Assembly (NCBI GenBank): GCA_030562195.1
Contig: CM060200.1
Span: forward strand, 36,463,468 to 36,527,467
Direction: 5' to 3'
Origin: Nipponacmea schrenckii
Lineage: Eukaryota; Mollusca; Gastropoda; Lottiidae
DNA: 64,000 bases
Position numbers and translations under genes: made by a program. The notes under the pieces were generated by a model, which had not been told where the DNA came from, made no database searches, and was given only the letters and a program-made list of their open reading frames with translations. Shown here in pieces: positions 54,501 through 64,000 of this stretch; position 1 is the stretch's first letter; every line of letters begins with the position of its first letter.

Positions 54501-56605
54501 CATCTGATGAAGACAAGAAGAATGAAAGTTAATTTTATTATAATTCTTAATCACTTCAACTTAGAAATAGCTTATCACTACATGACAAGATCTTTAACCA
54601 TATGAGATTGGCAGGGAAACAAAAACCCCTAACACCAAGCCAAATGTCTTTGTAATCTTGCCTTAGACCAAAAAACCAACAACACATAAGAGACACTCCT
54701 ACAGATTGTGTAACCTTTGCAGAGTGACCATGTACTGCTCCAACTAAATAGGGCTGTCTCAAACAAGGGTTGCTGTATGTGATATTTCATGTCAGAGAGG
54801 TGTATATAACATCTATATTCTGGTATATCAATATCTCAAGATTCAATATGAGAATCACCAGTGATAAACCAAGTGTGACAATTTAATCTGGCAGGGAGGA
54901 ACATCTATGCATTTACTAACTGAGAGTCATTCCAGCAACAAAGGACACCTTTGTAATATCACCTGATATATCAATAACTGCACAGTAATGAATAAAATAA
55001 TTGAACAAATATGTCCAATACATTTACACAATTGAAACTAACTAAGAAAGGTCTTAAATACCCAGCAGAAAAATAGAATAAAAGGAATAATAGTGTTTAG
55101 ATAGATTTAGACTTTGTATGTATCAGGTACAAGACCATTTGACCCCATCTTCATACTGAATCCATGTCAAGTAAGACAATAATTTTAATATTGGAGCACT
55201 TTTCAAAAATTCAATAGTGCTAATTTGGATAAAAAAATCTATAAACACTTGCTTACTGGTAAAAGACTTTGGAAATGGGCTGACATATTTTATAACGAGG
55301 ACATACTTCTTAAACTAGACTCTAGGTACTTGAATAAACCCAATAAACTTATTGGTGTGATTAACATTTGGCAAGACTCAAACCATTGGAGAAAGCTTTA
55401 TATTTTGCAATTTATTTCTCAGTCCACTTTTAATTAGATTAAGGCCAATTTTGAAAAGTGTATAAATTGTAATTTAATGGTCCAAGTTATCTTTGTTCTC
55501 AGTCTCATATTCATAATAAATTTGCTCTGGGTGAAAATCAAATTATGATCGGTTTAACAATGGACACATCTCTCTACATAATGTTTTGAGGAACATTATG
55601 AATTCCATGTTATAGATACTACAAAGATTAAAATAAATCAGCTCAGCTTGGTCGTCAAATATGTAGATTGCCATACACAGGTATTGTAAGTATCAAGGTT
55701 TGCTTACAGCATTGAAAAATTATTTTGAAATGAACTTGATTAATTTAGCTATATATGTGGATGTATATAGTAAAAAAAACTTATTCCAAACAATGACAAT
55801 AAAAAAAAAGTATAAAACCATAAAAAATTCAACTAGCAATAACATTGACCACATGCAGGGAAAAACTGTGTTCACAATATTCCTGGGCACACTCCTTTTT
55901 CCATCCTGCCTTATAAGTTGAAAGATATGATTCACACCAAAAATTAATTCACTGAAGTCCAGACAGAGAAGCAGGGTTCACACAACGGTCAAACATCACC
56001 AAACAGACGGCACAATACAATAACAATGGGAATTATTCCAGATGATATCCATGGGCATTAACTTACTTCTGAGAGAAATGTCTGTGCTGATTTCTGTGCC
56101 CCTACGTGTAATAAATATTCATAAACATATAAAGCTAATCTGAAATTAGAAAAAAATAACAAAAGATAAAAAGCGGAAAAGGATTCATGGGCGCCGCCAT
56201 CTTGGATTTGAGAAGGCAACGTGGGTAAATAAAAGATTTCAACGATAGTAAATCACCAAACTTGTATAAAAATGAGTTTTAAATTATAAACAGCACACTA
56301 AATTCTATGAAGAATTCATATTCCCTTTCAAATGGATGACAACAATTCCATTTACTGAGACTAAATGTAAACAAGACGAGTACAAATGGAAACCGGAACA
56401 GCCATTAGGAATGAGGCATCCCTCACGCGCAGGTGGAAATACTCCGCTTCAGAGACAAAGGATCGTCAATACCCAAATTTAACGTAGAATATATATCCTG
56501 CCTATAATGGCTTCACATATAAATCCTTAATCTCGTGGAATTTACTCACTTTTCCCTGGCTTGAGCATCTGAAGGTACACTAGAACCTTTTCCTTTGGCA
56601 TACAT
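30511..56605 (-). CDS. SSBP: Single-stranded DNA-binding protein SSBP/Ssdp, complete 18-exon gene
   Basis: Nuclear cofactor that binds and stabilises LDB1/Chip in LIM-homeodomain and Wnt enhancer complexes (family knowledge). Coding exons, 5' to 3' on the minus strand: 56605-56550, 56139-56067, 54380-54319, 54035-53951, 53529-53488, 46573-46490, 45912-45859, 44466-44377, 43756-43696, 39514-39447, 38509-38433, 38108-38048, 37636-37601, 37164-37113, 34732-34659, 34358-34295, 31311-31187, 30615-30511. All junctions are GT-AG, the phases agree, and the sum is 1269 nt (422 residues). The start [18 protein letters not shown] is diagnostic of the family. Residues 1-92 (exons 1-4) form the LisH/LUFS domain, with [19 protein letters not shown]. 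The rest is Pro/Gly/Met-rich, with [31 protein letters not shown] and PGTPRD blocks matching vertebrate SSBP2/3/4. Introns are long and full of repeats. UTR limits were not determined. Identity is very secure; exons 5 and 7 and the exon 11 acceptor may be alternatively used. Confidence 0.95.
32062..34108. repeat. 60 bp minisatellite, about 34 units, SSBP intron 16
   Basis: Tandem units read CATACAACCATCAAGATGAT, AAGATAAGACAATGTGTGTG and TACTGTAATGTAATGAATAC in succession. Units vary mainly in the GT run length and in an A/T position (GAATACC or GATTACC), with the edges degenerating. It lies between SSBP exons 16 and 17. Because 60 is a multiple of three, long reverse-strand ORFs with a 20-residue repeat arise from it; they are not genes. 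Confidence 0.96.
34875..35916. mobile_element. 1042 bp TTAA-flanked inverted-repeat element, SSBP intron 14
   Basis: The left end GGGGGTTGACAACCT follows TTAA (34871-34874). The right end AGGATTGTCAACCCCC precedes TTAA (35917-35920). The terminal inverted repeats are about 15-16 bp with one mismatch. TTAA target duplication is the mark of piggyBac-like transposons, but the interior has no transposase frame, so it is a non-autonomous copy. Confidence 0.75.
36068..36977 (+). mobile_element. pearl/Helentron-like tandem-repeat element, SSBP intron 14
   Basis: About six imperfect units of roughly 150-180 bp share TTTCATCAAAATCCATCAAG, TCTATCGTGTTCACAAC, GGCAATAACTCAT and TTTTCAATAGGCTTCATCC. Unit 3 runs into an ACGG/ACAG stretch (36446-36484), and the last unit ends in a (CAGA)n microsatellite (36896-36932). 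A terminal hairpin ATACGCCCACA/TGTGGGCGTAT (36946-36973) follows. Core tandem repeats, a tetranucleotide tract and a 3' stem-loop are the described design of bivalve pearl elements and Helentron-associated elements. Confidence 0.75.
38433..38527 (-). other. SSBP: SSBP exon 11 with two in-frame acceptors
   Basis: Reading on the minus strand, an AG acceptor places the exon start at 38509 ([13 protein letters not shown]...), while a second pyrimidine-rich acceptor places it at 38527 and adds the six residues VYDSLQ. The two sites are 18 nt apart, so both keep the frame. The shorter form aligns with the vertebrate QNYGGAMRPP region. The exon ends with a GTAAGT donor in phase 2. Confidence 0.7.
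42948..43296. mobile_element. 349 bp TTAA-flanked MITE, SSBP intron 9
   Basis: TTAA flanks both ends (42944-42947 and 43297-43300). The left end AGTGATAGTAGGTCTCGGAA and the complement of the right end (AGGGATACTGCGTCTTAGGA) form an imperfect inverted repeat of about 35 bp that continues into GAACATAAAATTT. Related partial copies are at 10435 and 15764 (left end) and about 63255-63515 (right part). Confidence 0.75.
45099..45436. repeat. 20 bp minisatellite in SSBP intron 7
   Basis: Imperfect tandem copies of AATCAGTTGGAATCTAAGTC, about 15-17 units with several shortened or altered ones. Confidence 0.9.
45859..45912 (-). other. SSBP: SSBP exon 7, probable conserved cassette exon
   Basis: This 54 nt, phase 0/0 exon encodes [18 protein letters not shown]. 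It resembles the optional segment in vertebrate SSBP2/3 long isoforms (a GSQPSPH...SMMGP block located just before PFMSPRY, from memory). Skipping it joins exon 6 (ending PPSFFP) to exon 8 ([10 protein letters not shown]) in frame, mimicking the vertebrate short isoform. Exon identity is seen in the sequence; alternative use is inferred. Confidence 0.75.
46668..46860 (+). mobile_element. SINE fragment in SSBP intron 5
   Basis: It shares the body CTCTGTCATGGCAAAACTTC...CTCATTGAACACTG and TCTTCATTGG with the SINE at 60321-60561, and contains GTGCAGAAGAGTAGGA, the same string that starts the 38-41 bp insertions. Head and tail are degraded. The ORF overlapping it (46616-46852) is a by-product. 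Confidence 0.55.
47014..47367. mobile_element. hAT-like MITE, SSBP intron 5
   Basis: The left end TAGGGCTGTACAATGCATC and the complement of the right end TAGGGCTGCAACAATTCC share a CAGGGCTG-type terminus typical of hAT transposons. Length is 354 bp and no coding capacity is seen. An 8 bp target duplication is not convincing. Confidence 0.55.
49712..49752 (-). mobile_element. 41 bp SINE-tail insertion with 10 bp target duplication
   Basis: AATTATTTTG at 49702-49711 is repeated exactly at 49753-49762. The insert starts (minus strand) at the same base, GTGCAGAAGAGTAGG, as the insertion at 20490 and ends with an A/T-rich CATTCATTTTCATTT tail. It lies in SSBP intron 5. Confidence 0.8.
53488..53529 (-). 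other. SSBP: SSBP exon 5, candidate cassette exon
   Basis: This 42 nt exon encodes [14 protein letters not shown] and is bounded by an AG acceptor and a GTAAG donor. Both ends are phase 0, so skipping keeps the frame. Without it exon 4 (ending FHDY) joins exon 6 (NAAAPSPLG), which is the arrangement I remember for vertebrate SSBPs (HDY-SAAAAPSP). It is therefore probably an optional or lineage-specific exon. Transcript data would be needed to show its use. Confidence 0.7.
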
Positions 56606-59144
56606 GCTGAGCGATACACTCGCAGGCACCTGTCAAGACATCAGGGACGACACTGACCCCGTTGCCTTGCCAACATCAAGTAGACCTGTCAAATAGCTAG
56701 TCTCGATTGGTCGGTTAATTATAGAAATCAAGGGGTAACTTGAAACTGACTACCGTTAACATCATGCGGTACGGCGACAAAGTCGTTTTGGCTTCAAGCC
56801 AATAGATCTAGTTAGGTATTAAAAAAAGCAAAACAAAAAACATTCAAGTTTTAAGGCAGACACTTTCATCCTTTTGTTTTACAAACGATTTTAATAATTA
56901 AGGCATTCAAATACAGTTAGTACACATGCATTTAGACCCTGTATTCATTAAAAAATAATGGAACATTCCTTATTATGTAGCCTAGATTTTCCCGGTTTGT
57001 TCAATTTTATTGCCATTGTATTGGAAAATACGAATGGAGAGTTGAGAGACCTAATTACCATGAACAAGGATGCGGATGATTTAACAGAATATCAGTTAAT
57101 CACAAGATGGATTGAAAAACACACATTCGTGGTGTATATTGCATAACTGTACATTGGTGGTCCAAAATGCAGACAAGGCCAAAAAGTCCACTGCTCATCA
57201 CATATAACACGGACTACGATTACGTTATATAGAAGACAAAAGTATATTTTTTTTGTGTTATATTAAGGCAGGGGACAAATATTATAAAATATATTTTTTA
57301 AAAGAATAGAGATGGGTTCATGCGAAACGTCGCGCCTGGTGTGAAATTCGTGTAGTGCACAGCCCTTTCGTCGAAACTAAATTGGTAAGGTCCCTTGTTT
57401 CGAATTTAGAGGCCTAGAAAACGTATTTCTGACGCCTAAAGTCCATCAAAATGTTCATCCCAACTACTTCAATGTAAGACGTTGGTAAGTATGATAACAC
57501 CTCGGCTATTATAAAAAGTGCCATAAACAAATTCATTAATTACTCGACTGATATCGGTGAAAACAACCTGTTATTCTTGACACCTTATTGACACCCTGTG
57601 CCAGTGTCTTACTTTGATTGGTATATATTTAGGGAGTGAAAGGAATAACTTTCAACAAAAAAGCACTGGCCAAGGTCATCAGTCCATAAAGCTAAGAAAT
57701 GTATATTTTCATCCAATAACATTCTCTCACTGGGTAATTTGACTTACTAATTGTTACAGTTGAAAAATATATCAAATCTAAAACACGGGTGGACATGAGT
57801 TCGGATTTCGTGTAATTGCAGGATATATTTTCAGACAGAAACGACCATTCTTATAACGTACTTTTAAAAGTTATTACTCGGCTTTATTCGGACTAAAAGC
57901 ATATTTCGGCTGACTCTCGATATGTTAATTATTATAATGTATACCACGGAGACAGCATGAAGGACAAACGAGATGTATTTTCCCGCCATGATACACCCCC
58001 GTTATTGTACGACACATTGATGACGTCGAATAACCCACATGGTCTTATATAACCATATTCTTTTGGTTTTTACCATATTACATAAGAAAAGACAAAATTC
58101 AAAATAATATACTGAAAAATAGGCCTAAGTAACAAAAAAACCAAAAGAATTCTTCGATTGAACTATTTGATGCAACCAAACAGGCTCTAAAATAAATTGC
58201 CGCTGTTAAATTATTAAATTCTGGCTTGTTACGATTAAATTATGAATGTTATTAAGATTCGTGTGCCTGCCGTTTTGTTGCGGAATTCCTACACCATAAT
58301 TTAAGGCCACTCTAGCTTAAATAATAGTCTTTTGTTAAGACACGCGCAAAATGAAAGTTTCGTTCATTTCCAACTTAACGTTTTGAGCTTTGTGTACATA
58401 TGAGATCCCCCATTTTATTTCAAATATAAATATACTAAAATTTCTAACATCTGTCCAGTTAAAGTAAACAGATGTCCGTCTTAGCGACCCTTACCCACAT
58501 TGATTGGTCCTCGGATATTACCCCAATCTGGCCTAAGCTATTTTTTGAACCGGGATAACTGTAAAGTGTCTATATTGGTGTGACGAAAATTAACAGTACA
58601 GGCGTCAAATACATGTTTTGGAAACGAACAATTCAAATGTTTAGCAGAATGAAATTTTAATGAAGTTCAAAATATATGAAGTGTATAGATACATGTTTAT
58701 CAAGTGAAAAAACAAGTCGTGTGCTTTGTTTCCGAGTCAATAATACACTGATATAGTCAATGAAATGATTTGAATAATAAAGCAACATAGCGGTGACCTA
58801 TTTTACTCAGATCTAGCTCAATAGAATTTGGGGTATCTAGAAACTGACTCAGGTCAGAATAGTCTAACGCGTGGAGGGTAAATAGTATTTTAAAAACTCT
58901 TCATCTTATGACCAGCTACTTTTAAAAACTATTTTATAATAACTCTTTTCATATATTGATAAATATTTTGTTATTATTTACTAGAGGAAAGCTTATCATT
59001 TATAAATAATTGTAAGGGAACAGACGTGTTTCTGTTATTTGTCTAGTATCTTGATCTATAATCTGTTTAGAACTGAAACTCTCGGTATAATGAACCGACG
59101 TGGGCGTCTCAACTGCGAAATACAACATCAATAAACACAGAGAA
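56606..59144. promoter_or_regulatory. Divergent intergenic region between SSBP and ATG10 starts
   Basis: This 2.5 kb segment lies between the two start codons and must hold both 5' UTRs and promoters unless there are distal non-coding exons. I see no convincing TATA box, no coding exon and no transposon with clear termini. The sequence immediately around each ATG (about 56605-56640 and 59095-59145) is somewhat richer in GC and CpG than the centre. The small ORF at 56958-57146 has no recognisable domain. The regulatory role is inferred from position only. Confidence 0.45.
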
Positions 59145-62100
59145 ATGGCGGCAGGTTTGATTTCAGAGACAGACTTCGTGAAGCAGATACAAAATTTGGT
59201 AGAACTGTCTAAATTATATCATGACAATTGGGAAGTTAGAAAATCCCCTGTAAGTTCGAGTTGTATCTATAATAAATAATATATACTGTTTTCAGTGTAA
59301 AACACAGACTGGCCTATTTAATATACGATCGATAATAGACGTAGGTAGAGATGTCTAGTATATGACTATGCCGCACAGGATATGCTCCTTCAATACTCAG
59401 ACAATGCTTTGATGGTCATAATTGGTCTATAAACAATTTGATATAACTTTTTTTTTAAATATAATCATAAAACAAAAAAATTATTTTATTTTATTTGTAA
59501 GATAGTCTAAATTGTATCCTGAACAGATGACCCATTATTTTAAAATATATATATATATATGAATTATTTCCTTTAATACTATCAGCCGCATTTTTAATAT
59601 CTAATGATTTTACAATCCCCCGTGCATCGAATCCGCAAAGTTCTCCGAAGCACATATTTTTGACTCGAACGAGAAAGTATCTTATGTTTTCTTCCAATAT
59701 TTGATTCCTATAGATCAAATTGCTATGTTATCTAAAAAGGTCTATTATATATTTGATAGAAACATGAAAAATAATATTTTATACGAGTGAAGCCTGCTGT
59801 ATATGTATATATAAAATATATCCTTCCCGCTTCTCAAGTGTTGATTGACAAGAATTGGAGTTTTCCATGTTTATTTTTAGCCCGCTACTGTCTTGAGTTA
59901 ATCGAGCATGAAGTGTTAAACATAAGGCTAATTATATATTTTCAGAATGACGGAAAAGAATTTTTGTATAAGAAAGTAACCGTTGAACGGAAGAGAATAA
60001 GTGATGATCCTGATGATGAGGATGCTGAGAAATTTACAGATGGTGACTTGTCTGCAGTAACAGTTGAAGAGGTAAATATTCCTCAAAATTTTATCCTATC
60101 AACATTTGATAAAGTTTTTTTTCTCACTTAATTGGTAAGAATGTCAGTATCACGCAGCACGGGTAGCGCAAGGATAAATAGACAGTTTAATGTTTTAAAT
60201 AAATTAACTTTCCTCCCTCGCCAATTTAAAATGGTGGCTATCCCGTGCTAATATCTGAAAGATATTTAATATATAATATGGTATTATTAATTATTACTTA
60301 TCATGTCATAGAGTTATATTTGGCCACTTTGTGGGAACCGCGAAGGCTCATTGAGTGAGATGCTTGTTGGCGAACCTAAGATCCCGGAATTCAATCCAGG
60401 AAGTAGTGCACGTTAGGTAGAATCAATTATAGTTAAAAGTGAAAAAATGCCTCTGTCCTGGCAAAATTCTCCTCAATGCACATTTCATGATGTAGTCCGT
60501 CTTCATTAGTCCAATCAGATTGCTAAAAAAGGAGGTCGGAAAACTGCATTCATTTCATTTTCATAATTCGAATTTTCGCCTTATGACCGTTGTAATTTCC
60601 AATGTAGGCCAAATTGCCGAAATCCTTTATCTCATTGTCAAACATAAAAACGCTCTGATGATGAATTATCATAAACGATATTAGGCATCATGCATAAGTC
60701 TTGGTCGCTCACACGTATTAAGTAAATCGGCTCACATGGTCGCGTAAAATTATTGCTGTCTGAATTGTAATATTCTCTAAATCGGATTTGAGTTACGTCC
60801 CTTTATTAGAGATAGCTAAATTATTAATGTAACGTTCTGATCACTTTTTTGTTGTTGAGAAAATATCCTAAATGCAGCCCTAATATAGTTACTAGGGATT
60901 AATAGCCATCTAAATTGATTTAGCGTGTTGGTGCTCTTCTCTAATAGTTGCGTACATTGTAGTTTGAGTTTAGTAGGCTATAAGTCAACCCGAAAGTTCA
61001 GACTATTTTCGAGTTCGAGATGGCATAGGTGAAGATGATGTCTTTGAACGCCGTTTACCTGCAGGTTAAAATTTGATATTTTAACTGACAAATCGAATCA
61101 GGAGAGTTTGTGAGAGAAATATCTATTACATTTGAATGAAACTTTCAAGCGTAGATCAGTATGGAATATAAGTTCAAATTTTAAACTATTTCTGATAAGC
61201 TTACATAAATAAATCTATTTTCTGCAAAACTGATCGAACGGTAACTTCCCCAAACCACCAAATCCCATCTCGGCATACAGCTTAAGTCAACAAAGTTCAC
61301 GGTCCATTATAAACCCTTATCCATAGTCTGTTACCAGATTAGAACTTTTAATCTTATCAGTACCTTTTGTTGAGTAGCGACTTGTTACCAACCAAAATCC
61401 CGCGATACAATAATATACTAATTGATTTCCAAGGCTATATTTTTGTTTTCCAGGAAAATGATCCAGGTTGTCATGCTTCAACAATACCAGTGGAAATTCT
61501 GACATATGAATATCATGTTGTGTACAGCTCTAGTTATGGTGTTCCGGTCTTATATTTTAATGCTTATAAACCAGGTATTTCTTTGTCCCCCGTGCTTGTT
61601 GGCTCTGCAAGTAATTGATAAGTAGTACCAGACCTGTGGACTACCAAGAATAGAATCGACATATTATAAGTTCGACAGATTTCAGTCTCGCAGAAGCAGA
61701 GATAGAAAATTAAATTCTATTGTATTTATTTATATAGGTGGTAAATTATTAAGTTTAGAGAATATATGGAAGATAGTACCAGATGTTTACCAACAAGAAT
61801 TACACGCAGATAAATGGTCTATATTAACTCAACAGGTTTGTAAATGTTGTTTTTGAAATATCTACCTACCATAGGTTTTACGTCAACTGTCAATTCAAAT
61901 AAGCTCGCGGGAAGAAGGTGTTTATATCGAGGAATTGCAGATATAAACCTGGCACTGTAGATTCAGTATTTGCTATATAGAGAATTATGAATAAAAACAA
62001 TTTATGAATTGCTCTATGGTACAATTATCAGGCGATTGGTTTTTCTCAGTTCCTCTATTTGCATATTGTTGTTGAAAATCTGGATGTTCTTAAATTCATC

Positions 62101-63041
62101 GTTGAAATATAACGTTTTTTACACTTTATTAGATGATGACATTACTGCGAATGCATTTAATGCCCCCCCCCTCATTCGTCATACTTTCTCAAGGTTAATA
62201 AGACCATGTCAAAACCCGCATTCGAGATGTTAATAATACTGGTATGTAATTGATAAATTACATTTTTCAGGAACATCCTCTGTTAAGACGTCCATTTTAT
62301 CAGCTTCATCCATGTCACACTGAGATGATGATGAAAAACATACAGACTATGCTAGATAAAAAGTAGGCCTTGATTTATACTTAGATTCACGAGACATGTC
62401 CATCACCATAAACCTAATTAGGCACTTTAAAGTGGGGTTTATAATTTAGTTTTGTCACATAGACAGATTCTATACTGTAGATAGTGGTGATTGTTTTGAT
62501 ATTAATGTCGTATTATGTAAAGAATTGATCCTTTGACACCATTATGTGGTATGCGGAGATCATTTAGACATGTCGGTAATATTTATCAGTATAGATAGAG
62601 TAGGATGTACTTACAAGATTACCTTTGTGTACCAGGACGTATCCCCTGTTATAGGATCTATTCAAGTATCGCCTGAATTGAAGGTTAGACATCTTTCAAC
62701 ATGCCAATCTTGATTTCCCGAACAGAACAACTATTAGTCATAAACATAGGCGATCAAATAGCAACATCAGTCAGTTTGTTATTTGGTGGAATGTTGAATG
62801 GCCCAAATATCTCAGCCAATAAAGATTGATTGCATAAAGAATTATTATCGGCATGTAAGTTTTAGTGTAAGTCCAAGAGAATCCACATATTTCTGGTGTA
62901 GTGTCGTTTTTCTCCTAATAGTTCAAGTTCTGTAATAACTTGTTTTTCAGATGTGACTATCTAATATCGTGGATAAGTAGCGTCGGACCAGTTGTCGGTT
63001 TAAACTTACCGCTACAGTATGCTACCAGTCAATCGTCTTGA
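59145..63041 (+). CDS. ATG10: ATG10, E2-like enzyme for ATG12-ATG5 conjugation, complete 6-exon gene
   Basis: ATG10 takes activated ATG12 from ATG7 onto a cysteine and passes it to a lysine of ATG5, a cytosolic step in autophagosome formation (family knowledge). Coding exons are 59145-59249, 59946-60071, 61454-61574, 61738-61835, 62271-62362 and 62951-63041. All introns are GT-AG, phases agree, and the total is 633 nt (210 residues; the human protein is 220). The start MAAGLISETDFVKQIQNL has a purine at -3 and G at +4. An acidic DDPDDEDAEKF stretch lies near residues 55-65. EYHVVYSSSYGVPVLYFNAY is the E2-like core. The catalytic cysteine is Cys165 in FYQLHPCHTEM, one position from human Cys166. 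The C-terminus ISSVGPVVGLNLPLQYA matches the family signature. No break is visible. SSBP lies upstream in the opposite direction. Confidence 0.96.
60321..60561 (+). mobile_element. tRNA-derived SINE in ATG10 intron 2
   Basis: The tRNA-like head GCTTGTTGGCGAACCTAAG (60362-60380) is followed by a degenerate B box (GGAATTCAATCC). The body has CTCTGTCCTGGCAAAATTC, and the 3' end is GCATTCATTTCATTTT. Body and tail resemble the copy at about 46668-46860 and the tail of the short insertions at 20490 and 49712. Confidence 0.6.
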
Positions 63042-64000
63042 TACAGTATGTTGTTTGATGGACATGAAACAGATACAGTCTTCTACTTTGTCTACTGATA
63101 GCGATATTTCAATACCCTATTTATTAGAAACCACCTTCTGATGACATTACTGTTAATAACGATGGTTTATAGTTTTATGGTATACATGTAATTATTATTG
63201 AATTGTATGACAACCTATGTGATTTGTATTCTTAGTAGTGATACTGATTTTCCAGTAGATATACCTGCTGCCCTGCTGTCATAAAGAACAAACGATATAT
63301 AATCCGATAAATCTAAAAAACATAAACCGACAAAACTAAGTAATTTAATCAATAAATTAAGCGTTTTTCAATAATTACTTAGTTTTGTAAGTGAACAGAT
63401 TTTACAGGGATCAGTCACACCAGGTATGTTCACTGATGAAAATATACACTATACTGAACGTAAGAACTTAAATTTAATGTTCATTTTAAGACGCAGTAGG
63501 CCTGTCTTTTAAAATGGAATGTTTCCTTATGAAGGAACTGTTGAACTGTCCCAAACTTATAATTAAAGTAACATTCCCCGGAGTAAGTCAGTTATATATT
63601 AAAATTCAAGGAGTAGTCCTTGGTGTGTGGTCCATGTAAATTGGGAGAGAAACACAACAAAGAACTAGACTGAATGAGCTCCAATATAATAAATTTTGAC
63701 AGTAAAATTATTACGGAATTGAAAGAAGTCAAAGACATAACACAGGATCGTTTATAACTGATAATTTAAGCTGATTGTGTAAGTGTTGTTGAAAATAAAC
63801 AAACTTACCTGTACATTTATTATACATCTCAAATGTTGATGATGGGAAATTTTGAGAATTTTTAATTATATCGGTGTTATATTATTTTACACAAACCAAT
63901 TTGGATCCCTAACCCATGAAATAATATGTTACTAGTGAAATAGGAACACAAAAACAACTATATTTTCGAATAAATCAAAAACCACTGAGCTTAGTCGGCT
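63042..64000. other. ATG10 downstream region
   Basis: It contains the ATG10 3' UTR of unknown length and the degenerate MITE at 63255-63515. Nothing else is recognised up to the window end. Confidence 0.45.
63255..63515. mobile_element. Degenerate TTAA-family MITE downstream of ATG10
   Basis: ATATACCTGCTGCC, a segment with AATAAATTAAGCGTTTTTCA and TTAGTTTTGT, and a right end with TTTTAAGACGCAGTAGG correspond in order to 42948-43296. The left terminus is lost. It lies about 200 bp after the ATG10 stop, and its AATAAA (63351-63356) could act as a polyadenylation signal. Confidence 0.6.

Noticed and set aside
59787..60131. 114-codon ORF
   Set aside because: It contains true ATG10 exon 2 (59946-60071) but its ends are intron sequence.
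61367..61618. 83-codon ORF
   Set aside because: ATG10 exon 3 read through both flanking introns.

Overview
This window looks like nuclear DNA of an invertebrate animal, most likely a mollusc or another lophotrochozoan. It is AT-rich and gene-poor. Its two genes have many small exons with GT-AG introns, and most of the rest is repeats and transposon remains. The phylum is an inference: a pearl/Helentron-like tandem-repeat element of the kind described from bivalves, a DIRS retrotransposon, a Penelope-like fragment and tRNA-derived SINEs together suggest it, but no single feature proves it.

Layout. 1-10.1 kb has no recognisable host gene; it holds a tRNA-like SINE (about 4.7 kb) and a broken Penelope-like retroelement end (about 8.0-8.6 kb, minus strand). 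10.1-20.3 kb is a direct tandem duplication of a roughly 5 kb non-coding block (10112-15020 and 15022-20317). Each copy carries a fold-back palindrome, a 333-334 bp MITE and a SINE. 21.2-25.5 kb is a decayed DIRS-type tyrosine-recombinase retrotransposon with perfect 40 bp inverted termini, followed at once by a 255 bp fold-back. 25.7-30.5 kb is unannotated AT-rich DNA that probably contains the 3' UTR of the next gene.

30.5-56.6 kb (minus strand) is a complete SSBP/Ssdp gene (LDB1-binding cofactor). I assembled 18 coding exons with consistent splice phases, giving 422 codons plus stop. Its introns contain a 60 bp minisatellite of about 34 units, a 20 bp minisatellite, two TTAA-flanked inverted-repeat elements, a pearl-like element, a hAT-like MITE and SINE pieces. 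59.1-63.0 kb (plus strand) is a complete six-exon ATG10 gene (E2-like enzyme of ATG12-ATG5 conjugation; 210 residues). About 2.5 kb separates the two divergent start codons.

SSBP and ATG10 act in unrelated processes (LIM-homeodomain/Wnt enhancer complexes versus autophagy). From memory, however, SSBP2 and ATG10 are also head-to-head neighbours on human chromosome 5, so this pair looks like ancient conserved microsynteny. Other points of note are 38-41 bp insertions with perfect target-site duplications, candidate cassette exons in SSBP, and the recent tandem duplication, which could also be an assembly artefact from two haplotypes.
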